Of a DNA stretch of 11,209 bases, positions 1 to 6,028 are shown piece after piece. Location: contig CACYCD010000120.1 in the NCBI GenBank assembly GCA_902772755.1, forward strand, positions 1 to 11,209, written 5' to 3'. Each line of letters opens with the position of its first letter. Positions within the stretch are counted from its first letter, which is position 1. The position numbers and the translations under genes were made by a program. The notes beneath the pieces are model-generated. The model did not search any database, was not told where the DNA came from, and worked only from the letters and a program-made list of their open reading frames with translations. The DNA is from an uncultured Ruminococcus sp. (GTDB lineage: Bacteria > Bacillota > Clostridia > Oscillospirales > Acutalibacteraceae).

Positions 1-237
1 CTCATCCTTGCAGGCGTGCTGCTCCATATATCCGAGGGTCACATCCTTACCGACAGTTACACATCCGCTGTCGGGGTCAAGACTGCCTGTAAGAATTTTA
101 AACAAGGTGGTTTTTCCGCTGCCGTTTGCACCGATAAAACCTATCTTGTCACGGCTTTCCACCGTAAACGACAGTCCTTCAAACAGTTTTTTATCTATAA
201 AAGAAATACCAAGGTCATAAGCTGACAATATTGCCAT
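1..237 (-). CDS. ABC-F family ATPase, N-terminal fragment
   Basis: The gene runs off the left edge; only the first 79 residues are visible. They begin MAILSAYDLGISF and carry a Walker A motif GANGSGKT at residues 36-43, then a short beta-rich stretch ending YMEQH (70-74), the Q-loop region typical of ABC-F proteins. The absence of membrane segments and the immediate start of the nucleotide-binding domain fit the ABC-F family: duplicated soluble ATPases that act on the ribosome in translation or antibiotic protection, rather than a transporter. The start is fixed by a GGAGG ribosome site (243-249 on the minus strand) six bases upstream of ATG 237. It is transcribed divergently from the superoxide reductase gene. 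The exact subfamily (Uup, YdiF, EttA, resistance type) cannot be decided from this fragment. Confidence 0.85.
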   Translation of the reverse strand, partial: MAILSAYDLGISFIDKKLFEGLSFTVESRDKIGFIGANGSGKTTLFKILTGSLDPDSGCVTVGKDVTLGYMEQHACKDE

Positions 238-271
238 AATTTGCCTCCGAATCAAACCAATACTGCTTATT

Positions 272-300
272 ATTTTATAGCAAATCAGCCAAAAACGCAA
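272..300 (-). promoter_or_regulatory. Putative sigma-A-type promoter of the ABC-F gene
   Basis: On the minus strand a TTGCGT box (295-300) is followed after 17 bases by TAAAAT (272-277), about 35 bases upstream of the ABC-F ATG. Four of six and five of six bases match the consensus. It is a candidate by sequence only. Confidence 0.45.
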
Positions 301-334
301 CTAAAAATTTTTTTGATAAATTTTATAAAAACCC

Positions 335-363
335 TTGACAAGCTAAAATTCTTATGGTATTAT
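335..363 (+). promoter_or_regulatory. Strong sigma-A-type promoter of the superoxide reductase gene
   Basis: A perfect TTGACA (335-340), a 17-base spacer and TATTAT (358-363) form a near-consensus promoter. The DNA just upstream (300-331) is very A/T-rich, like an UP element. The predicted transcription start near 370 lies only a few bases before the first helix of the structured leader. Confidence 0.85.
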
Positions 364-372
364 TTAATAAAC

Positions 373-438
373 TAAAACAAAGACAACATTAGGCACCGTG
401 ATGTTGTAGCTTTAAGGTTATTCTTAAGGTTTGTTTTA
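373..438 (+). promoter_or_regulatory. Structured 5' leader of the superoxide reductase mRNA (candidate three-way junction)
   Basis: Three nested complementary segments are visible. P1 pairs 373-381 (TAAAACAAA) with 430-438 over 9 bases. P2 pairs 383-389 (ACAACAT) with 401-407 over 7 bases and has an 11-base loop. P3 pairs 410-416 (CTTTAAG) with 423-429 over 7 bases, including one G-U, with a 6-base loop. The helices abut with one, two and zero unpaired bases, giving a compact three-way junction that starts about three bases after the expected transcript start. The P2 loop has CACC (394-397), which could pair with GGTG (455-458) in the ribosome site. I recognise no known riboswitch class. It could be a regulatory RNA, an mRNA-stabilising element, or partly a DNA operator with inverted repeats. 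Confidence 0.5.
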
Positions 439-464
439 TAAAAAAGTCTAAAGAGGTGATTCCA

Positions 465-827
465 ATGAAATTTTATCAGGACAAGGTTGATGGCTCTATC
501 TTGTTTTATCTGACTCCTCCTGAAAAAGTTTCTGAAAACTTGGTTGAAGTTATCCCCGGTACGGTGGATGCATCTGTTGAAAAGCACCTCCCTGCGGTTG
601 CTGTTGAGGGCAACAAAATTTGTGTTGAGGTTGGTTCTGTAGCCCATCCTATGAGTGACGCACATTATATTCAGTGGATCGTGCTTGAAACAGACAACGG
701 TTTTCAATCGGCTTGTCTGTCTCCGTCAGACTCTCCCAAGGCTGAGTTTGTATTGGCAGACGGTATTAAGCCTATTTCGGCTTTTGCCTATTGTAATCTT
801 CACGGATTATGGCAAGCTGCCATTTGA
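465..827 (+). CDS. Superoxide reductase (desulfoferrodoxin family), one-iron form lacking the desulforedoxin cysteines
   Basis: This 120-residue cytoplasmic protein should reduce superoxide to hydrogen peroxide in an anaerobe, taking electrons from rubredoxin or a similar donor. The catalytic domain (about 36-120) is intact. The five iron ligands His41 (in EKHLP), His61 (in VAHPM), His67, Cys110 and His113 (YCNLHGLW) are all present, and the Glu39-Lys40 pair before the first His, which in the family helps product release, is kept. The N-terminal 35 residues begin MKFY like a two-iron desulfoferrodoxin, but Asp6 and Asp9 stand where the CxxC pair is expected and the later CC pair is missing, so the Fe(Cys)4 centre should be absent. 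ATG 465 is chosen because AAGAGGTG (451-458) lies six bases upstream; an in-frame GTG at 456 is inside that site. The gene is alone in its transcript. Confidence 0.93.
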   Translation: MKFYQDKVDGSILFYLTPPEKVSENLVEVIPGTVDASVEKHLPAVAVEGNKICVEVGSVAHPMSDAHYIQWIVLETDNGFQSACLSPSDSPKAEFVLADGIKPISAFAYCNLHGLWQAAI

Positions 828-937
828 TTCTTGATTTTCTATTCTTTGTTTCATTTTTTGTTTTTCTTCCTTGCGGGTTGTTCTCCTTTGGATACGACCC
901 ATTCACTCCATCCCTTTGCGGATATCATTTCCTACCT

Positions 938-971
938 TGACCGAGGGCTTACTCCCCTCGGTCATTTCTTT
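938..971 (+). terminator. Rho-independent terminator after the superoxide reductase gene
   Basis: A perfect 10-base stem (938-947 TGACCGAGGG with 955-964) has a 7-base loop and is followed by TTTCTTT (965-971). The stem is GC-rich; the U-tract is short and interrupted by one C. It lies 110 bases past the stop codon, so the transcript would carry a long pyrimidine-rich 3' tail. Confidence 0.7.
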
Positions 972-1035
972 GGAAAATTTCCTAAAAATGTTTCAATATT
1001 TCTTTTTTCAACATAAAACTATCACATACAGCGAT

Positions 1036-1041
1036 TATAAT
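1036..1041 (+). promoter_or_regulatory. Possible -10 box for the alarmone synthetase/two-component operon
   Basis: A perfect TATAAT (1036-1041) lies 58 bases before the ATG and downstream of the terminator at 938-971, where a new promoter would be expected. No convincing -35 box is found 16-18 bases upstream, and there is no TGn extension, so it may need an activator or be fortuitous. Confidence 0.35.
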
Positions 1042-1098
1042 AAAAACATACAAAATTTTACTAAAGGGCGGTTTTGGCTGCCCTGAAAAGGATAGGCT

Positions 1099-1707
1099 AT
1101 GATTACTAAAGACAGAGAATTTTACGGAATATACGCTGACCCACTTGAAAAAACTCAGCAGGATCTGCTGCAGGAAATTCACATCATACTCAATAAGCTG
1201 ACCACAGATCCCGAGCAGGCACCTGCCGAGCATATCAGAAGCCGAATAAAGAGCAGTGACAGCATACGTGAAAAGTTGACGCTTCACGGGCTGGAGGCAA
1301 CTCCCCTCAACGGGCTTACGGAATTGTCCGATGCTATCGGGCTGAGGATAGTCACCCACTTTGTCGGTGATGTGTACCTGATACTCATTGAGATCGAAAA
1401 TCACGAAAATTGGCAGATAATGACTGTAAAGGATTACATCTCCACACCCAAACCCAATGGCTACCGCAGCCTGCACGTCATTGTGCAGATACCCTTTTGC
1501 TTCGGCGAGCTTGAACATCTGAATATCGAGATACAGCTTCGGACAATAGCAATGGACTGCTGGGCAAGCCTTGAGCATCAGCTGAAATACAAAAAGAACA
1601 TACGTGACACAAGGCTGATCGTTGACGAGCTTAAACGCTGTTCGGACGAGATGGCTTCGACAGATCTCACTATGCAGACAATAAGAGATATGATAAGATC
1701 AAACTGA
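1099..1707 (+). CDS. Small alarmone synthetase (RelQ/YjbM-like GTP pyrophosphokinase)
   Basis: This 202-residue protein consists of the RelA/SpoT synthetase domain alone; there is no HD hydrolase, TGS or ACT domain, as expected for a small alarmone synthetase. It should transfer pyrophosphate from ATP to GDP or GTP to make (p)ppGpp. Family motifs appear in order: a basic RSRIKSSDSIREK segment (47-59) for ATP contact; DAIGLR (78-83) with the metal-binding Asp78; KDYISTPKPNGYRSLH (111-126), the guanine-nucleotide site; and EIQLRT (144-149) with catalytic Glu144, then W155 and the EHQLKYK end (159-165). A helical tail follows. ATG 1099 follows an AAGGAT-type ribosome site. It is the first gene of an operon: the response regulator ribosome site overlaps its TGA. 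Placement in the RelQ rather than RelP branch is by length and general likeness only. Confidence 0.9.
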   Translation: MITKDREFYGIYADPLEKTQQDLLQEIHIILNKLTTDPEQAPAEHIRSRIKSSDSIREKLTLHGLEATPLNGLTELSDAIGLRIVTHFVGDVYLILIEIENHENWQIMTVKDYISTPKPNGYRSLHVIVQIPFCFGELEHLNIEIQLRTIAMDCWASLEHQLKYKKNIRDTRLIVDELKRCSDEMASTDLTMQTIRDMIRSN

Positions 1708-1718
1708 GGAGAAGCACT

Positions 1719-2381
1719 ATGAAAATACTTTATGCAGAAGATGAAAAACAGCTTTCAATGGCTGTAACGGAGATATTAAAGCTGGAGGGCTACGAGGTAG
1801 ATGCCGTGTATGACGGTCAGGAAGCTTGGGATATGCTACGGACGAACTACTACGATGCCGCTGTGCTGGATATTATGATGCCGAAAATGGACGGTATGGA
1901 GGTACTGAGCAAGCTCAGAGCTTCCGAGAACTACGTTCCCGTGCTTATGCTCACAGCCAAATCAGCAATTGACGACAAAATAGACGGGCTTTCGCTGGGT
2001 GCCGATGACTATTTGAGCAAGCCCTTTGCGATGAAGGAGATGATCGCACGGCTCAATTCGATGATAAGGCGGACAATGAGCTACAAGCACAAGGTGCTGA
2101 AGCACTCGAATATAACGCTTGACTGCGACACCTCGGAGCTGAAAACCGAGGACGGCAGTCTGCGACTCAGCACCAAGGAGAGTGAGCTGCTGGCTCTGTT
2201 CATCAAGCAGAACAAACCATTTTCCGCCGAAAAGATCAACGAGCTTTTGTGGAACAAGCAACAGAGCGAAAGCACTGTCGTGCTGTATATCTCTTACCTG
2301 AGAAACAAGCTCAGTCAAATTCACTCACTTGTCAATATTTTCCAAACCGATGACGGCTACGCTATGGAGGCGACAGACTAA
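1719..2381 (+). CDS. OmpR/PhoB-family response regulator
   Basis: This 220-residue DNA-binding regulator has a receiver domain (1-118) with the acidic pocket Glu7-Asp8, phospho-acceptor Asp51 in VLDIMMPKMDG, switch Thr79 and invariant Lys101 (SKPF). The C-terminal winged helix (about 128-217) shows the LSTKESELLALF and YISYLRNKL signatures, and ends TDDGYAME, the usual wing hairpin. Phosphorylation by the kinase encoded next should control dimerisation and promoter binding. Its GAGGAG ribosome site (1706-1711) overlaps the stop codon of the alarmone synthetase gene, with 11 bases between the two frames, so expression of the two is probably linked. Target genes cannot be told from this window. 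Confidence 0.95.
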   Translation: MKILYAEDEKQLSMAVTEILKLEGYEVDAVYDGQEAWDMLRTNYYDAAVLDIMMPKMDGMEVLSKLRASENYVPVLMLTAKSAIDDKIDGLSLGADDYLSKPFAMKEMIARLNSMIRRTMSYKHKVLKHSNITLDCDTSELKTEDGSLRLSTKESELLALFIKQNKPFSAEKINELLWNKQQSESTVVLYISYLRNKLSQIHSLVNIFQTDDGYAMEATD

Positions 2382-3692
2382 ATGAAAAAGCTAAAACGCC
2401 GTCTTATCTACACCGTAACACTCTCTTTGTTTTTGGTGTTCTCCATATTAACAGCCTCATTGTACATAGTACTAAGCTGGTATGTTTCCAACCGTTCCGA
2501 TGCTATGACAGAGCTTATCTGCAACAACGGCGGAGTTATGCCCCGTTTTCAGGAGTACCGCAAGTTTGAAAAAGAGTTGCTTGACGAACTCCTTTATTTT
2601 GATGAGGAAACGGCATTCAAGGCAAGGTATTTTGTAATTCATTTTGACAGCAACAAAGAAATAATCGACATCAACCTCTCTCACATTGCCGCTGTTGACA
2701 GTGAAACTGCAAACAAAATGATACACAAGGCATTTTCAAAGGGAAACACCACCGGATATATCAATGAATACCGTTACAGGATATCCTCTTTATCGGGCAA
2801 TGACAATACTGCTGTATTCCTTGATGTTGGCAATGAAATTTTTGCAGTGCGGATAGCAATTGCCGGTATGGTGGCAGTGACCCTGATCCTTACCATTTTT
2901 GTACTGCTGCTGTTTGCCTTCCTCTCAAACAAGGTGCTTCGCCCATTTGAAGAAAACAACAGAATGCAGAAGCAGTTCATCACCAATGCCAGCCACGAGC
3001 TGAAAACTCCGCTGTCTGTTATCCGGATAACTTCCGAGCTGCTGACTTACAAGAACAGTGAGAACAACGCTTATATATCAAATATCAAAAATCAGATAGA
3101 CCGTATGAGCGGTCTGATTGACGAACTGCTTACACTTTCCAAAATGGAAGAATTTGACGGGGAGCTTTTCATAGAGGAAATAAACCTCAGCAATCTTGTT
3201 GAGGAACAACTGGAGAGCTTTAACGAGGTATTTTCCGGCAAGGAAGTAAAGGTTATCTCCAAGATACAACCCGATATAATCCTCAATGCAAATATTCAGC
3301 AGATCACTATGCTGATCTCTATTTTGATTGAAAATGCCTCAAAATACGTAAATTCTCCGGGAACAGTAGAAGTGAGCCTGTCAAGCAGTATGAGATTTAC
3401 CACATTCAAGATATACAACACTGCCGAGCTCCCTGCCGATTTGGACTGCAAAAAGCTGTTTGAACGCTTCTACCGCCCCGACAGCTCCCGAAATCAGTCA
3501 ACAGGCGGTCACGGACTGGGACTCTCCATAGCACATAAGATCGTTACCCTGCACAAGGGAACTATCACAGCAAAGAAAAAAGACAACGGCATAATCTTCA
3601 CCGCCGAAATATCCAACAGCCTCAAAAAGAAAACTAATAAAAAAACGAAGGAAAAATCGAAGAAAATTACAGTAAAAAAATCGGCTGAATAA
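2382..3692 (+). CDS. Membrane sensor histidine kinase, HAMP-less
   Basis: This 436-residue sensor kinase is the partner of the response regulator before it; its ATG directly follows the regulator's TAA with no gap, and its ribosome site TGGAGG (2365-2370) lies within that gene. Two membrane segments (about 8-34 and 157-181) flank an extracytoplasmic sensor of roughly 120 residues. A short linker without a clear HAMP domain leads to the dimerisation helix with phospho-acceptor His205 (SHELKTP) and then the GHKL ATPase domain: N-box ENASKY (Asn318), F-box LFERFYRPDSSR (359-370) and G2 GGHGLGLS (375-382). The G1 (DxGxG) position reads IYNTAELP (344-351), lacking the usual Asp and glycines; related Firmicute kinases often show such divergence. 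The last 24 residues form a lysine-rich tail that overlaps the terminator. The signal sensed is unknown. Confidence 0.94.
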   Translation: MKKLKRRLIYTVTLSLFLVFSILTASLYIVLSWYVSNRSDAMTELICNNGGVMPRFQEYRKFEKELLDELLYFDEETAFKARYFVIHFDSNKEIIDINLSHIAAVDSETANKMIHKAFSKGNTTGYINEYRYRISSLSGNDNTAVFLDVGNEIFAVRIAIAGMVAVTLILTIFVLLLFAFLSNKVLRPFEENNRMQKQFITNASHELKTPLSVIRITSELLTYKNSENNAYISNIKNQIDRMSGLIDELLTLSKMEEFDGELFIEEINLSNLVEEQLESFNEVFSGKEVKVISKIQPDIILNANIQQITMLISILIENASKYVNSPGTVEVSLSSSMRFTTFKIYNTAELPADLDCKKLFERFYRPDSSRNQSTGGHGLGLSIAHKIVTLHKGTITAKKKDNGIIFTAEISNSLKKKTNKKTKEKSKKITVKKSAE

Positions 3693-3705
3693 AGCCGATT
3701 TTTTA
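3674..3705. terminator. Bidirectional terminator between convergent operons
   Basis: A 12-base stem (3675-3686 AAAAAATCGGCT with 3693-3704) has the 6-base loop GAATAA. Read on either strand, the core TCGGCT/AGCCGA helix is followed by six or seven T residues, so it can stop both the kinase operon (plus) and the phosphatase operon (minus, stop codon at 3723-3725). The kinase stop TAA (3690-3692) sits in the loop and the A-tract encodes its last lysines. Confidence 0.88.
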
Positions 3706-3722
3706 CTATATCCCGCATTCTT

Positions 3723-5279
3723 TTACGGGTGTCCCTTATAATGTATGCAGAGCATTGTTATGTCGTCAAACTGAGGTCGGTTTTGTGCGAATTTATGCAC
3801 ATCGGCACTTACTGCCGACAAGAGTGTTTTTGGGTCTGCAGCTTTGTTTTTGTTTAACACAGAAAGAAATCTGTCAAAGCCGTACTGCTCCTCGTGGAGG
3901 TTTTCCGCCTCGGGTACACCATCGGTGTAAACAAACAGCTTGGTGTCGGGTTCAAGCGTAAGCGTATTCTCTTTATACTTTATCCCCGACATTGCCCCTA
4001 TGATAAAACCGTGCTTTGTCTTGATCAATTCAAAATCACCGTCGGGTTTTTTGATTATCGGCGACTCGTGTCCGCCGTTTGCCGATATCAGAGTTCCGTC
4101 GTCAAGATCCAGAATACCGAGCCATACCGTTACAAACATCGTTTCCTTGTTGTTCTCGCAAAGCTGAGTATTGACTGCCTGCAAGACCTCTGCAGGACTT
4201 TTGCCGGTAAGCACTGTGTTTTTTATCAGAATTTTTGATGCCATCATAAACAGCGAGGCAGGTATGCCCTTGTCGGAAACATCGGCAATGACGATCGCAA
4301 GATGGGAGTCATCTATCATAAAAAAGTCGTAGAAATCTCCGCCTACTTCTTTAGCCGGAGTCATAGACGCATACAAATCAAATCCCTTTTTTTCGGGCAT
4401 AAAAGTATGGATATCAGGCAACATATTCGCCTGAATTTTTGTTGCAAGCCCCAGTTCGGCTCCACGAGCTGCCATAGCTTTTTCACGGTCGGCAAACAAA
4501 ACACCATATATAAGTACGATGGATACCGCCACGGCAGCGTATTGAGTAGATAATCCAAATACATTTATTGCTACAAACTGATTTATGATCGGAATGGCAA
4601 TAAACGAAATTGCAACAAACTTATCCTTCTTTGAAGCTGTAGAAAAAACTATGGCAATGACAATAACAGTCAGTGTTATGCTCAAATAAATCTGACTTAC
4701 ATCCCATTGAATAGCACGCTCATAAACACCGTTTTCATCCACGCTGAAATACAGAGGATAAATAAAATTCACTGTACCAATCAGCATAGACGGTATCAGC
4801 ATAATAGATAAAAACAAGTCCGCTATCTTCATCGGCATATCAAAGAGCTTCAACGCCCTGCGGATATACCTCCAAAACAGATAGATCAAAACAAGCCCTA
4901 TCGAATAAAAAATCACATTTGCGGTAATATTTATCACACGCAGCTTCGGTATGCCCTGAACAAGCCAGCATAATTCGTCCAGAAACAGGGCAAAGACCGT
5001 ATTGGTGATAAGGTTCACAAAAGCATAGGTATCGGCGTTTTGACCCTTAAGATTGAGTATGGAGCTAAAGCACAGCATTGTACAGACGGACATACAGAAT
5101 ATATCTGCACCTATGGAGAACACCCATTCCTTCTCCATACCGTCAAAGCCTCTTATTATAAAAAGAATGACCGCCGAAATGTTGAGAAAACAAGACAGTC
5201 CAAAGCAGACGGGAATAAGCCATCTTTGGCTTTGAATATGAGTTTTAACAATCTTTTTTGAAAATATTTTATTTTTCAT
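3723..5279 (-). CDS. Membrane-anchored SpoIIE/PP2C-type serine phosphatase
   Basis: This 518-residue protein has an N-terminal integral membrane region with about eight hydrophobic segments (roughly 20-43, 53-77, 83-108, 114-138, 151-176, 197-214, 219-242, 245-263). A short linker helix follows (AELGLATKIQANMLP, 274-288), the switch-helix sequence common in RsbU/SpoIIE phosphatases, then a PP2C domain (about 300-515). Metal-binding motifs are EVGGDFYD (311-318), IADVSDKG (331-338, Asp333), the ANGGHESP loop (400-407), YTDGVPEAEN (451-460, Asp453) and FDDITM (504-509). It should dephosphorylate a phosphoserine on a STAS protein, most likely the one at 6664-6960, with the membrane region sensing a signal. 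Its ATG overlaps the upstream stop as ATGA, indicating translational coupling. It is the last gene of its operon. Confidence 0.93.
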   Translation of the reverse strand: MKNKIFSKKIVKTHIQSQRWLIPVCFGLSCFLNISAVILFIIRGFDGMEKEWVFSIGADIFCMSVCTMLCFSSILNLKGQNADTYAFVNLITNTVFALFLDELCWLVQGIPKLRVINITANVIFYSIGLVLIYLFWRYIRRALKLFDMPMKIADLFLSIMLIPSMLIGTVNFIYPLYFSVDENGVYERAIQWDVSQIYLSITLTVIVIAIVFSTASKKDKFVAISFIAIPIINQFVAINVFGLSTQYAAVAVSIVLIYGVLFADREKAMAARGAELGLATKIQANMLPDIHTFMPEKKGFDLYASMTPAKEVGGDFYDFFMIDDSHLAIVIADVSDKGIPASLFMMASKILIKNTVLTGKSPAEVLQAVNTQLCENNKETMFVTVWLGILDLDDGTLISANGGHESPIIKKPDGDFELIKTKHGFIIGAMSGIKYKENTLTLEPDTKLFVYTDGVPEAENLHEEQYGFDRFLSVLNKNKAADPKTLLSAVSADVHKFAQNRPQFDDITMLCIHYKGHP

Positions 5280-5935
5280 ATATTTGCCCCGATATAGCTT
5301 GACAGCATTGCTTTTGACTTTTTAAGATAGCCCAAATACAGAAAATACTGAACAAGCTTTATTATCAGATCAACGATACCAATAATGTATGAAACAGCCT
5401 GTGCATTCTCGGAAAGCTCAAACATTCTGATCACAAGAGCATTTATAGCTGCAATTACGTATGTAGCGGTCAAAAGCTTCAAAAGATGGATACCTTTATC
5501 CTCCATATCCGTACATTCGCATTTTTCAGAAATATTTATCAAGCCCGAAACGGAAAATATCATAACAAACATTTCAATAACGGTCTCTGACGATTCTATT
5601 AGTGCATAAGCAGTATTGTTGAAGCTCTGAATAAAGATTGAAATAATAGCAAGCGAACCTGCCGCTATGGTACAGTAAAATGCTTTTTTAAACTCTTCCT
5701 CGTCCTTTGCTGCATTTATACACCCAATAAATCCAAAAATTATACAGAGTATTTGCAACACCAAACACAATACTCCTAAAAACAACGAAATAATTACTAT
5801 CCAATCAGTAAAGTGTATTTGGGCAACATAATCTATTAAACGCAATGCCAAATCACCCACAATAGCAGCAAGCACTGCAAATATTTCGGAAATATAGATC
5901 TTTTTTATACCTTTTTCCGCATTTATAAAGCTCAT
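5276..5935 (-). CDS. Multi-pass membrane protein of unknown function in the STAS/SpoIIE operon
   Basis: I do not recognise this 219-residue protein. It has about six hydrophobic segments (near 14-35, 43-72, 86-105, 118-135, 150-170 and 180-204) joined by short polar loops such as AAKDEEEFKK (75-84) and SEKCECTDMEDKG (135-147), and no enzymatic motif. ATG 5935 follows a CGGAGTA ribosome site (5941-5947). Its TGA overlaps the ATG of the SpoIIE phosphatase by four bases (ATGA), so the two are made together and may act as a complex, for instance as a sensor or accessory subunit. That partnership is inferred only from gene order. A 93-base gap containing an inverted repeat separates it from the gene upstream. 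Confidence 0.8.
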   Translation of the reverse strand: MSFINAEKGIKKIYISEIFAVLAAIVGDLALRLIDYVAQIHFTDWIVIISLFLGVLCLVLQILCIIFGFIGCINAAKDEEEFKKAFYCTIAAGSLAIISIFIQSFNNTAYALIESSETVIEMFVMIFSVSGLINISEKCECTDMEDKGIHLLKLLTATYVIAAINALVIRMFELSENAQAVSYIIGIVDLIIKLVQYFLYLGYLKKSKAMLSSYIGANI

Positions 5936-5954
5936 AATTATACTCCGTAATAAT

Positions 5955-6003
5955 GCACAAAATTCGCTTGATATACGTCAGTATGGCTTCAAATATTTTG
6001 TGC
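5955..6003 (-). repeat. Long-range inverted repeat between kinase-like and membrane-protein genes
   Basis: GCACAAAAT (5955-5963) and its exact complement ATTTTGTGC (5995-6003) flank 31 bases that hold a smaller inverted repeat, ATAC-GTCA-GTAT (5973-5984). In the minus-strand mRNA this would form a hairpin just before the ribosome site at 5941-5947. No T-run follows, so it is not a normal terminator. It could protect or process the transcript, or bind a regulator. Confidence 0.45.
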
Positions 6004-6028
6004 AAACTTCGAGTTTTCAGAAACACCC

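Larger units (their letters stand above)
828..1098. other. Intergenic spacer between superoxide reductase and alarmone synthetase genes
   Basis: This 271-base stretch holds a pyrimidine-rich run after the superoxide reductase stop (828-880), a terminator hairpin (938-971), an A/T-rich block with a TATAAT (1036-1041), and a 7-base-pair hairpin (1065-1071 with 1078-1084, loop TTTTGG) directly before the ribosome site of the next gene. The short open frames across it show no recognisable protein. Confidence 0.7.

Noticed and set aside
372..707. Minus-strand open frame opposite the superoxide reductase gene
   Set aside because: It overlaps the promoter leader and a clear superoxide reductase frame; no ribosome site or domain supports it.
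809..823. ATGGCA-AGC-TGCCAT hairpin at the end of the superoxide reductase gene
   Set aside because: The stem is short, within codons for the conserved C-terminus, and not followed by a clean T-run; the hairpin at 938-964 is the better terminator.
831..1016. Small plus-strand open frame in the spacer after the superoxide reductase gene
   Set aside because: No ribosome site, its hydrophobic product comes from the pyrimidine-rich tract, and the terminator hairpin lies inside it.
982..1578. Long open frame on the minus strand (198 codons) opposite the alarmone synthetase gene
   Set aside because: It is antisense to a gene with complete family motifs, its product shows no recognisable domain, and no ribosome site precedes its start.
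5973..6003. Possible internal promoter for the membrane protein and phosphatase genes
   Set aside because: On the minus strand only TTGCAC and CATACT or TATATC resemble boxes, and their spacing is wrong.
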